Shown: positions 40,475-48,199 of the stretch, one piece after another
How the letters are laid out: each line of letters opens with the position of its first letter
Numbering within the stretch: the first letter of the stretch is position 1
Source of the DNA: Candidatus Saccharimonadota bacterium
Lineage (GTDB): Bacteria > Patescibacteriota > Saccharimonadia > Saccharimonadales > Saccharimonadaceae
DNA length: 64,000 nucleotides
Reading direction: 5' to 3'
Assembly: GCA_017515285.1 (NCBI GenBank)
Contig: JAFWGN010000008.1
Coordinates: 1 to 64,000 of the forward strand
The notes under the pieces: generated by a model
What the model was told of the DNA's origin: nothing
What the model saw: the letters and a program-made list of their open reading frames with translations, nothing else
Database searches by the model: none
Program-made: the position numbers and the translations under genes

Positions 40475-40503
40475 ATTATACACAAGCGAAATGGAAAATG
40501 CAA
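40475..40503 (-). promoter_or_regulatory. Promoter of the TR RNA
   Basis: Minus-strand TTGCAT (40498-40503), a 17-nt spacer and TATAAT (40475-40480). It lies about 220 bp upstream of the TR and points through it, so TR RNA is made independently of the RT mRNA. Confidence 0.75.
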
Positions 40504-40597
40504 GGGGTGCGGAGCGTGAGAGAATACGGATTGCGGGGGCTATGGAATGTGGATTGCGGATTGTGAGGGCGGTGCGGGACAAAACAAGAGAGCCTTT

Positions 40598-40680
40598 GGA
40601 TGAAGAAAAATTGAAAGGAGACTTGAGGCCGGTTGAACAGTAACCTCAAGCCGAAGTTCTTCATCCTCGAACTCTCTATG
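40598..40680 (-). ncRNA. Small hairpin RNA candidate next to the TR promoter
   Basis: Minus strand: GGATGAAGAA pairs perfectly with TTCTTCATCC (40598-40607 with 40657-40666), enclosing CTTGAGG/CCTCAAG (40622-40650) and a TTACTGTTCAACCGG loop. It starts a few bases after its own promoter (40686-40714). A 62-codon ORF runs through but has no good RBS and low-complexity product, so an RNA is more likely. Confidence 0.5.
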
Positions 40681-40685
40681 TAGTC

Positions 40686-40714
40686 ATTTTAGCACGCGGA
40701 AGGGGAAATGTAAA
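40686..40714 (-). promoter_or_regulatory. Promoter of the small RNA upstream of TR
   Basis: Minus-strand TTTACA (40709-40714), a 17-nt spacer and TAAAAT (40686-40691). The start region ACATAGAGAGTTCGAGGATGA resembles that of the TR promoter transcript (ATATAGAGGCTAAGCC..GTCGAGGATGA), suggesting a duplicated or co-regulated promoter pair. Confidence 0.65.
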
Positions 40715-40759
40715 AGTTAAGCGGGATGGGGATGGCGAAGGTGGGCGGGGTATAAAAAA

Positions 40760-40836
40760 TGGTGCGAATGAAGAGACTCTAACTCTCGACCTCTTCCTTG
40801 GCAAGGAAGCGCTCTAAACAACTGAGCTACATTCGC
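40760..40836 (-). tRNA. tRNA-Gly (GCC)
   Basis: A 77-nt cloverleaf with acceptor GCGAATG/CATTCGC, encoded CCA, anticodon stem CTTCC/GGAAG around TTGCCAA (anticodon GCC), and T-arm GAGAGTTAGAGTCTCTT. A promoter TTGCAA-17-TACACT lies upstream on the minus strand. tRNA genes are common borders of mobile or variable regions; this one flanks the DGR, but no attachment-site repeat was seen. Confidence 0.95.
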
Positions 40837-40915
40837 ACGTTTAGATAAAAATAGTGTATCAAATCTTTACAATTTTTGCAAGTGTATATATAATCATATA
40901 CATAAAGGAGATAAA

Positions 40916-41494
40916 ATGAATACTGGAACAATTGTTCTTATCATCATATTATTAATTGCCTTGGTTATTATTGCGGCGTTTTGGACGACGTATAACGGGC
41001 TAGTTAAGCTCGACGAGCGAGTCAACGAGGCGTGGTCGGACATTACCGTTCAACTTAAATATCGCGCGGATTTGATTCCGAATGTCGTCGAGACGGTCAA
41101 GGGCTACGCGAAGCACGAAAAGGAAGTCTTCGAAGGCGTTACGCAAGCGCGGAGCGCAGTGATGGGGGCGAAGAGCGTAAAGTCGGCGGCGCAAGCCGAG
41201 GCGGACATGACACAGGCGCTGTCGAGAGTGTTTGCGATTGCGGAAGCGTACCCGCAACTCAAGGCGGACTCGAATTTCGTTAAACTCCAAGAGCAACTCC
41301 AAGACGTCGAGGACAAAATCCAAGCGTCGCGCCGGTTCTATAACGCGGGGGCGAAAGAACTTAACACGAAAGTTAAGACTTTCCCGACCAACATTATCAA
41401 CAAGATTATCGGCCATTTTAAGACGCGAGATTATTTCGAGGTGGCGGAAACTGAGCGCGCGAAGATTGCCGAAGCACCTAAAGTTAGTTTCTAA
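40916..41494 (+). CDS. LemA family protein
   Basis: A 192-aa protein with one N-terminal transmembrane helix (about 5-25) and the LemA helical-bundle motif: YNGLVKLDERVNEAWSDITVQLKYRADLIPNVVETVKGYAKHE, then PQLKADSNFVKLQEQLQDVEDKIQASRRFYNAGAKELN. The family is common in CPR; function is unclear. It precedes htpX by 2 nt, a frequent LemA-HtpX pairing that suggests a membrane-protein quality role. A TATAAT box and AAAGGAG precede the ATG. Confidence 0.93.
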   Translation: MNTGTIVLIIILLIALVIIAAFWTTYNGLVKLDERVNEAWSDITVQLKYRADLIPNVVETVKGYAKHEKEVFEGVTQARSAVMGAKSVKSAAQAEADMTQALSRVFAIAEAYPQLKADSNFVKLQEQLQDVEDKIQASRRFYNAGAKELNTKVKTFPTNIINKIIGHFKTRDYFEVAETERAKIAEAPKVSF

Positions 41495-41496
41495 AA

Positions 41497-42375
41497 ATGT
41501 ATAAGAATATCGCGGCGAATAAGCGGAATACCGTATTTATCATGATCGGGTTTGTTCTGGTTATCGCCGCGATTGCGCTAGCGATTGCTTATGTATATCA
41601 AGACGCGTGGATTGCGGCGTGGGCGATGGGGGTGGCGGCGGTCTATGCGATTTTTCAGTATTTTTTGGCGTCGAGAATTGCGGTCGCCATGACGGGGGCG
41701 AGAAAAATTGAGAAAAAGGACAACCGAAGACTTTATAATACCGTCGAGAATCTTACGCTGACGGCGGGGCTTCCCATGCCGGAAGTGTATATTATTGAGG
41801 ATGCGGCGCCAAACGCATTTGCGGCGGGGAGGGACCCGGAGCACGCGCTCGTTTGCGCGACGACGGGACTGCTCGATATTATGAACGACAAGGAGCTGAC
41901 GGCGGTGATGGCACACGAGATTTCGCACGTCAAAAATTACGATATTCGGGTTTCGACGATTGTGTTTGGGCTTGTTTCTATGATTGGGTTTATCGCGGAC
42001 GTTGGGTGGAGAATTGCTTGGAGAAGTTCGAGACGGGACCGGGAGGAAAACAGCCCCGTGGGGATGATTATTTTACTTATCACGATGATTGTGGCGCCGA
42101 TTGCGGCGGCGATTGCGCAGATGGCGGTTTCGAGACAGCGCGAGTATCTTGCGGATTCGAGTGCGGTGATGATTACGCGGTATCCGGAAGGGATGATTAG
42201 TGCGCTTAAAAAACTCGAGACGCACACGCGACCGATGGCGCAACAAAATCCGGCGACGGAGGCGATGTTTATTGCAAACCCGCTTTCAAAGAAGGGGGTG
42301 AATGGGCTGTTTTCGACGCACCCGCCGATTGAGAAGAGAATTGAAAGGCTTGAGAATGCGAAGTTCAAGTTTTAG
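41497..42375 (+). CDS. htpX: Membrane zinc protease HtpX (M48 family)
   Basis: A 292-aa integral membrane metalloprotease. It has two N-terminal helices (about 10-55), EVYIIEDAAPNAFAAGRDPEHA, zinc motif MAHEISHVKNYD, two further helices, and the third ligand segment SRQREYLADSSAVMIT. It ends with STHPPIEKRIERLE. It degrades damaged membrane proteins. It is cotranscribed with lemA upstream and with the membrane protein downstream, overlapping the latter by 20 nt. Confidence 0.94.
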   Translation: MYKNIAANKRNTVFIMIGFVLVIAAIALAIAYVYQDAWIAAWAMGVAAVYAIFQYFLASRIAVAMTGARKIEKKDNRRLYNTVENLTLTAGLPMPEVYIIEDAAPNAFAAGRDPEHALVCATTGLLDIMNDKELTAVMAHEISHVKNYDIRVSTIVFGLVSMIGFIADVGWRIAWRSSRRDREENSPVGMIILLITMIVAPIAAAIAQMAVSRQREYLADSSAVMITRYPEGMISALKKLETHTRPMAQQNPATEAMFIANPLSKKGVNGLFSTHPPIEKRIERLENAKFKF

Positions 42376-43312
42376 AAGGGCTTACCGAGAGGATTACGTT
42401 CGGGAACTTTCCGTTCCGGGGCTTTTGCACCACGCGGCGGACACGTTTTCGATTATTTTTAAGAACTGGAAATTGTTTTTGCCGCTCGTGATTTTTATTG
42501 TTCTTTTTAACGTGATTTTTGTTGGGATTATGAGCGAGGAGACTTATGTTCAGTTCCAGAAAACGCTCGACGCGACGAACGCGGAAATTGCGGGAGGGGA
42601 AATTGGAAACTTTGCGAAGTCGGGGCTTCTTTTAGTTTCGACGGTGACAACGGGCGGACTTTCGGGGGGACTCGGCGAGGCACAGACGGTGTTTGCGGTG
42701 ATTAGTTTTCTTTTGATTTGGCTCGTGACGATTTATTTGCTTCGACACCGAATGGCGGGGAAGAAAGTTAAACTTCGGGACGGGCTTTATAACGCGTTAA
42801 CGCCGCTTATTTCGACGTTCGTGGTTTTTATTATTGCGATTTTGCAGTCGATTCCGATTTTTGTCGTCGTCTTTACTTATTCGGCGGCGGTTCAGACGGA
42901 TTTTCTTTCGACGCCGTTTTATGCGCTAGTTTATTTTATCTTTGCGGCGTCCATGCTTCTTCTTTCGGGGTATTTGCTCGCTTCGACTTCGATTGCGCTG
43001 GTGGCGGTTTCGGCGCCGGGGCTTTACCCGATGACGGCGATGAGGACGGCGAGCGAACTTATTGCGGAGAGAAGGATGAGATTTGTCGTCCGGCTATTGT
43101 TTTTAATTCTCGTTCTTGCGGTTTTATGGGTCGTCGTCATGCTGCCTTTGATGACGCTTGACCTTTGGCTTAAAGCCACGTTTGATTGGCTCGCGGGATT
43201 TCCGTTTGTTTCGATTTTGCTTCAGATTATGACGAGTTTTTCTTGCATTTATGCGACCGCGTATTTATACTTATTTTATCGGAGGATGTTAGATAATGAA
43301 AAAAGTGAGTAG
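42356..43312 (+). CDS. Polytopic membrane protein, unknown function
   Basis: A 318-aa protein with about six hydrophobic helices (about 43-63, 100-150 as two, 170-195, 205-230 and 255-300). After a basic N-terminus comes SVPGLLHHAADTFSIIFKNWKLFLPLV, like the N-terminus of glycerophosphoryl-diester-phosphodiesterase-membrane-domain or DUF975-type proteins, but I cannot assign it. ATG 42356 lies inside the end of htpX. The end overlaps ligA by 17 nt, so lemA-htpX-this-ligA look like one operon. Confidence 0.65.
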   Translation: MRSSSFRRAYREDYVRELSVPGLLHHAADTFSIIFKNWKLFLPLVIFIVLFNVIFVGIMSEETYVQFQKTLDATNAEIAGGEIGNFAKSGLLLVSTVTTGGLSGGLGEAQTVFAVISFLLIWLVTIYLLRHRMAGKKVKLRDGLYNALTPLISTFVVFIIAILQSIPIFVVVFTYSAAVQTDFLSTPFYALVYFIFAASMLLLSGYLLASTSIALVAVSAPGLYPMTAMRTASELIAERRMRFVVRLLFLILVLAVLWVVVMLPLMTLDLWLKATFDWLAGFPFVSILLQIMTSFSCIYATAYLYLFYRRMLDNEKSE

Positions 43313-45299
43313 AGAAGAAGCCGAGAAGCGAATTGCGAAACTTCGCGAGGTAATTGACGATTATCGCTATCATTACCATGTGCTTGACGAATCGACGATG
43401 AGTGAGGCGGCGGCGGATTCTTTGAAACATGAGCTTTCGCAACTCGAGGAGATGTTCCCGGAGCTTATTACACCAGATTCGCCGACGCAGAGGGTGGCGG
43501 GGAAGCCGCTTGATAAGTTTGAGAAAGTCCGGCACGAAAGGCGAATGATTAGTCTCGCCGACGTGTTTTCGAAAGAGGAAATTCGGGATTGGATTTCTCG
43601 AAACGAGAAGTTGATTCCGGGAGGGGAGATTAAGGAATTTTTCACGGACATCAAAATGGATGGGCTCGCCTCGGCGCTTAAATATCGCGACGGGTTGTTT
43701 TATCAGGCCGTAACGAGGGGGGACGGGATGGTTGGGGAGGACGTAACGATGAACGTCCGGACGATCCAGAACATTCCTTTGAAAATTTCCGAGCCGGGGG
43801 AAGTGGAAGTGCGCGGAGAAATCATACTTTTTAAGAAGGATTTTGAGGAAATTCAGGAGAGGCAGAGAAAGATGGGGGAGAAGGAGTTTGCGAACCCGAG
43901 GAATTTGGCGGCGGGGACGATTCGTCAGCTCGACCCGAAAGTGGCGGCAAGTCGGAATTTGAAGTTTATGGCGTATGACCTAGTGAAGCCGAACCTCGAG
44001 AAACATTCGCTGGCTTATCAAAAACTTCGAGAGATGGGGTTTCGGACGAGCGGGGAAGATAAGGTTTTTTCACGGGACGAGATTTCGGAAATGTTCCGGT
44101 ATATTGAGGCACTTGACGAGTATCGAAAGGGGTTGCCGTTTAACACGGACGGGATGGTGATTAAAATAAATGACCGCGAGATTTACGACCGGCTCGGGAT
44201 TGTCGGGAAGACGCCGAGGGCGGCGGTGGCGTTTAAGTTTCCGGCGGAGGAGTCAACGACGAAAGTGCGGGACATTGTTATTACGCTTGGACGGACGGGG
44301 GCGGCGACGCCGGTGGCGATTTTGGATCCGGTTGAGGTCGCGGGGACGGTGGTGCGACACGCGAGCGTGCATAATGTGGATGAGATTGGGCGGCTTGATT
44401 TGCGGATTGGGGACACGGTGATTGTTTATAAGGCGGGAGATATTATTCCGCAGATTAAAAAAGTTATTCTTGAGCTTCGACCGGAGGAGAGCCAGGCGTT
44501 CGACTTTGAAAAAGCACTTAAAGAGCAATATCCGGAGCTTGAGTTTGAGCGGCCGGAGGGCGAAGTGGTTTATCGAGTCAAGGGGGAGACGTCGGATTTT
44601 ATTCTTAAACGAGCGCTTCAATATTACGCGTCGAAGCCGGCGCTCAATATTGAGGGACTTGGGGAGAAAAATGTCGAATTTTTGGTTGATACGGGACTTG
44701 CCAAATCAATTCCGGACCTTTATCGGCTTTCGGTTAAGAAACTTTTGGAGCTTGAGGGGTTTGGGGAGGTGTCGGCGAGGAAGTTAGTCGAGAACATTAA
44801 CGCTTCGAAGACGGCGGAGCTTTCAAAGTTTATCACGGCGCTCGGGATTCGGCACGTTGGAACACAGACGGCGAGGTTACTTGCGGACAAATTCAAGTCG
44901 ATTGAGAGGCTTGCGGTGGCGGAGAAGGACGATCTTATTGCAATTCCGGACGTTGGGGAAGTGGTTGCGGAGTCGATTTTGGCGTTTTTTGCGGATGAGG
45001 ATAATTTGTCGATGCTTAGGGAGCTTCGGGAGCTTGGAGTGGCGCCGACGTACGCCGATTTGTCGAAAGCGAAGCTCAATGGGCAAAGTTATATTATTTC
45101 CGGGACGATTGAAGGGTTTTCGCGAGAAGAGGCGGAGGAAAAGTTGCGGCAACTCGGGGCGACGGTGACGAGTTCGGTGACGAAAAATACGACGGCGCTA
45201 ATCGTTGGGGAGAAGCCGGGAAAAAGCAAGTTAGAAAAAGCTAATAAATTAAATATAAAAATTTTAAATCAAAATGATTTTTTGAAGTTAATTTCATAA
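43296..45299 (+). CDS. ligA: NAD-dependent DNA ligase, cysteine-free
   Basis: A 667-aa ligase with domain Ia (DDYRYHYHVLDE), adenylation KxDG as TDIKMDGLASALKYRDG, the nucleotidyltransferase core to about 310, an OB-fold (IVITLGRTGAATPVAILDPVEVAG), HhH repeats and a C-terminal BRCT domain. It seals nicks in replication and repair. The four cysteines of the zinc finger are missing: the stretch between RPEE and NIEGLG holds no Cys, and the whole protein has none. Otherwise motifs and length are normal, so it is probably active. Confidence 0.94.
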   Translation: MKKVSREEAEKRIAKLREVIDDYRYHYHVLDESTMSEAAADSLKHELSQLEEMFPELITPDSPTQRVAGKPLDKFEKVRHERRMISLADVFSKEEIRDWISRNEKLIPGGEIKEFFTDIKMDGLASALKYRDGLFYQAVTRGDGMVGEDVTMNVRTIQNIPLKISEPGEVEVRGEIILFKKDFEEIQERQRKMGEKEFANPRNLAAGTIRQLDPKVAASRNLKFMAYDLVKPNLEKHSLAYQKLREMGFRTSGEDKVFSRDEISEMFRYIEALDEYRKGLPFNTDGMVIKINDREIYDRLGIVGKTPRAAVAFKFPAEESTTKVRDIVITLGRTGAATPVAILDPVEVAGTVVRHASVHNVDEIGRLDLRIGDTVIVYKAGDIIPQIKKVILELRPEESQAFDFEKALKEQYPELEFERPEGEVVYRVKGETSDFILKRALQYYASKPALNIEGLGEKNVEFLVDTGLAKSIPDLYRLSVKKLLELEGFGEVSARKLVENINASKTAELSKFITALGIRHVGTQTARLLADKFKSIERLAVAEKDDLIAIPDVGEVVAESILAFFADEDNLSMLRELRELGVAPTYADLSKAKLNGQSYIISGTIEGFSREEAEEKLRQLGATVTSSVTKNTTALIVGEKPGKSKLEKANKLNIKILNQNDFLKLIS

Positions 45300-45367
45300 C
45301 CTCCGTGTTGTCCAGCAAAATACCTTTCGCCTCGTCGACCTTATGCTTTTATGATATAATAGCATAA
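45300..45367 (+). promoter_or_regulatory. ftsI promoter region
   Basis: TATAAT (45355-45360) ends 7 nt before the ATG, inside the inverted repeat ATGCTTTTATGATATAATAGCAT. A short CCTCCGTGTTGT at 45301 resembles the core of family A elements but is too short to call a copy. Confidence 0.5.
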
Positions 45368-47110
45368 ATGGAATCGAATCCGAGATTGAAGTTTTTTAAG
45401 TATGCGCTTTACGCTGTCGTGGCGGTGATTTTGGCGAGGTTGTTTCAGATTCAGATTTTGCAAAAAGAGACGTGGGTGGCGAAGGCGGAGGCGCAACATA
45501 CGCTTGAGAATACGATAAAGGCGAAGCGGGGGGAGATTTTTATGATGGACGGGGAAGAGCCGGTGGCGGTGGTGATGAACGAGAAGGTTTATACCGTGAT
45601 TGTGGACCCGATGACGGCGGAGGAGGAAGAAATCCGGGAAGTGCTGTATAATGATAATGTTGTAAAATTTACAACATTTGAGATTGAGGACGTGTTTTCG
45701 GACCGGACGAGAAGGTATTTTGTTGCGGCGAAAAATGTTCCGAGGGAACTCGCGAAGAAAATTCAAGAGGTCGAGCCGAAGGGGGTTTATCTTCAGGAGA
45801 CAACCAAGCGGGTTTACCCCGAGGGAACGATGGCGGCGAGGCTGCTTGGGTTTGTTAACGTGGACGGGGAGGGGCAATACGGGGTTGAGGCGGCGATGGA
45901 TGAAGAGCTTAAAGGTAAGGACGGGCTTCTTAAAACCGTTGCGGACATTAATCATGTCGCGCTTTCGATTGGGAATGCGAACGTGAAGATTGCGGCGGAG
46001 GACGGGAAGGACGTTGTTCTCACGGTTGATCGGAATATTCAGGCGGGGGTCGAGAAAATCCTCGCGCAGAAAATGGCGGAGTTTGGGAAGGACCAGGCTT
46101 CGGCGCTCGTCATGGACCCGCGGAACGGGGAAGTGCTTGCGATGGCGAATTTGCCGAGTTATGACCCGGCGGATTATGGGAATGTCGAGGGGGCGGAGGT
46201 GTATGTTAATCGAGTAACGAGCGACCCGTATGAGCCGGCGAGCGTGTGTAAGGGGTTTACTTTTGCGACGGCGATTGAACTTGGGGCGATTACGCCGGAG
46301 ACGGTTTTTTATAACAAGGGTTACGAAATCGTGGACGGGTGGACGATAAAAAACTCGACTTGGGACCGGGCGGATTTGCTCGGGCCGACGTCGATTCAAA
46401 ATGCGTTTAATTGGAGCCTTAACACGGGGAGTATGTTTGCGTTAAGGAAACTTGGTGGAGATGAAACGGCGATAAATGAGAAAGGGCGGAAAATACTGTA
46501 TGATTATTATGTTAATCATTTTGGGCTTGGGAAACTTACGGGGATTGAACTATTTGAGAGTAAGGGGCTGATTAACGACCCGGTCGAGGGAGACGGGCGA
46601 GATTCTTTATACGCGAACATGACGTTTGGGCAGAACTTGCTCGTGACGATGATTCAAGTGGCGAGCGGGTATTCGGCGATGATAAATGGGGGAGAGTATT
46701 ACCGGCCGTATATTGTTAAGGGGTATATGGAGAATGGGAAGTTGGTTCCGGTTGAGCACGAGGGGGCGGCTTGGCGGGCGGTGAGTGAGAATACGAGCGC
46801 GACTATGCGCGAGATGCTTTGGGGGACGAGGAGTTTGATGCGGACGAGCGGAGTTGACCCGGTGGGGTATTATATTGGGGGGAAGACGGGGACGGCGCAG
46901 GTGATTCGGAACGGGGCGTATTCGATGGATGAGTGGGTGGCGACGTATATCGGGTTCGGGGGGGCGGAAGGGCAGATGCCGGAGTATCTTGTTATGGTTA
47001 GGATTTGGAAGGATGGGGAGACGACGGGCGCGGAGCAATATGCGCAGCCGGTGTTTAATGAGATTTCGAATTTCTTGATAGACTACCTTAAGATTAAGCC
47101 CGGCGCCTAG
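45368..47110 (+). CDS. ftsI: Peptidoglycan D,D-transpeptidase FtsI/PBP2-like
   Basis: A 580-aa class B penicillin-binding protein. It has a cytoplasmic tail, transmembrane helix (about 11-30), a dimerisation/pedestal domain (RGEIFMMDGEEP; RVYPEGTMAARLLGFV) and a transpeptidase domain with SxxK as SVCK (in YEPASVCKGF), SxN as SLN and KTG as GGKTGTAQ. It cross-links septal or side-wall peptidoglycan. The position before mraY-ftsW-murG favours FtsI. It carries copy 2 of the 19-bp palindrome. It is convergent with mraY (4-nt overlap). Confidence 0.92.
   Translation: MESNPRLKFFKYALYAVVAVILARLFQIQILQKETWVAKAEAQHTLENTIKAKRGEIFMMDGEEPVAVVMNEKVYTVIVDPMTAEEEEIREVLYNDNVVKFTTFEIEDVFSDRTRRYFVAAKNVPRELAKKIQEVEPKGVYLQETTKRVYPEGTMAARLLGFVNVDGEGQYGVEAAMDEELKGKDGLLKTVADINHVALSIGNANVKIAAEDGKDVVLTVDRNIQAGVEKILAQKMAEFGKDQASALVMDPRNGEVLAMANLPSYDPADYGNVEGAEVYVNRVTSDPYEPASVCKGFTFATAIELGAITPETVFYNKGYEIVDGWTIKNSTWDRADLLGPTSIQNAFNWSLNTGSMFALRKLGGDETAINEKGRKILYDYYVNHFGLGKLTGIELFESKGLINDPVEGDGRDSLYANMTFGQNLLVTMIQVASGYSAMINGGEYYRPYIVKGYMENGKLVPVEHEGAAWRAVSENTSATMREMLWGTRSLMRTSGVDPVGYYIGGKTGTAQVIRNGAYSMDEWVATYIGFGGAEGQMPEYLVMVRIWKDGETTGAEQYAQPVFNEISNFLIDYLKIKPGA
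45658..45676. promoter_or_regulatory. 19-bp palindrome TGTTGTAAAATTTACAACA, copy 2
   Basis: Identical to copy 1 at 18551. It lies in ftsI, reading NVVKFTT in the same frame. The surrounding codons are less A/T-rich. Confidence 0.6.
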
Positions 47111-48138
47111 GCGATCCCGGAGGCGGAGGCGATGAAGAGGCCGAGGACGGCGGCGATGCCGGCGATGACCCAGAAGCGCATGACGATTTTGGCTTCGCCC
47201 CAACCTTTGGCTTCGTAATGGTGGTGAATGGGGGCGGAGATGAAGATTTTTCTATGGAAGAACTTTTTGGAGGTCATTTGGAGGAGGGAAGAGCCGGCTT
47301 CGATGACGAGCATGACACCGATTACGGGGAGGAGGAGGAAAGAGTTGGTCATCATCGCGACGACGCCGAGGCCGGCGCCGAGGGCGAAGGAGCCGGTGTC
47401 GCCCATCATGAAGCGGGCAGGGGGAACGTTAAACCAGACGTAGGAGAGGAGCCAACCGACGACGGTGAGGCAGAAACCGAAGAGCATCCATTGGCCTTGG
47501 AATAGGGCGATGATGCCGTAGGCGCCGTAAGCGATCATTGCGAGGCCGCCGGCGAGACCGTCGAGACCGTCGGAGATGTTGACGGCGTTGCCAGTGGCGA
47601 CGACGGCGAAGGTGAACAACAAAATCATTCCGATAATTCCGAGGTCGAATTGGCCGACGAAAGGAATGGCGACTTCGGTCCAACCGAGTTTGACGGTGAA
47701 GAACCAACCGAGGACGGCGCCGACGATGGTGATGAGGAGCATTTTCATGGGGGCGCGGAGACCGGCGGCGCCTTCGCCAGAGCCGAAGATGTTGATTAAA
47801 TCGTCGATGAAACCGACGGCGGCACCACCGAGAAAACCGGCGAGCGGGAGCCAAGTTTGCCCGCGGTCGAGGTTGCAGATTAGGGTTACGACGGCGACGA
47901 CAACGACGCCGATAATTCCGGCCATGGTCGGGAAGTGGCGCTTGAATTTGTGCGCGTGGAGCTTGGTCATTATCGGGAGGGCGCTTCCGTCGGCGGTCGT
48001 CTTTTTTTGCTTTTTCCAGAATTTGTATTTGTAGGCGAAATAGGTGTAAACAGGGGTCAAAAACATTGCGAGAAGGAAAGCGCCGAGGGTTAGAATAAGT
48101 CCGAAGAACATTTCGTTGTTAAGTTCAGTCTTCCACAT
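47107..48138 (-). CDS. mraY: Phospho-N-acetylmuramoyl-pentapeptide transferase
   Basis: A 343-aa membrane enzyme with about ten helices that transfers phospho-MurNAc-pentapeptide to undecaprenyl phosphate (lipid I). It shows TKLHAHKFKRHFPTMAGI, FIDDLINIFGS (catalytic Asp-Asp), NAVNISDGLDGLAGG, MMGDTGSFALG and the C-terminal PIHHHYEAKGWGEAKIV. A minus-strand TAAAAT lies 8 nt before the ATG. It is divergent from ftsW, the next pathway gene block, which is an inverted arrangement compared with the usual dcw order. Confidence 0.95.
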   Translation of the reverse strand: MWKTELNNEMFFGLILTLGAFLLAMFLTPVYTYFAYKYKFWKKQKKTTADGSALPIMTKLHAHKFKRHFPTMAGIIGVVVVAVVTLICNLDRGQTWLPLAGFLGGAAVGFIDDLINIFGSGEGAAGLRAPMKMLLITIVGAVLGWFFTVKLGWTEVAIPFVGQFDLGIIGMILLFTFAVVATGNAVNISDGLDGLAGGLAMIAYGAYGIIALFQGQWMLFGFCLTVVGWLLSYVWFNVPPARFMMGDTGSFALGAGLGVVAMMTNSFLLLPVIGVMLVIEAGSSLLQMTSKKFFHRKIFISAPIHHHYEAKGWGEAKIVMRFWVIAGIAAVLGLFIASASGIA

Positions 48139-48199
48139 ATGTATCTATTTTACAACATTTTCTTTTAGAATTAAAGACTCCTTGTGGTATAATAAACTT

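Noticed and set aside
40760-40836. tRNA-Gly as an integration site for the DGR region
   Set aside because: No repeat of the tRNA 3' end is visible on the far side of the DGR and no integrase is present.
45300-45340. A fourth copy of family A before ftsI
   Set aside because: Only about 12 bp (CCTCCGTGTTGT) match the core; too short to support.
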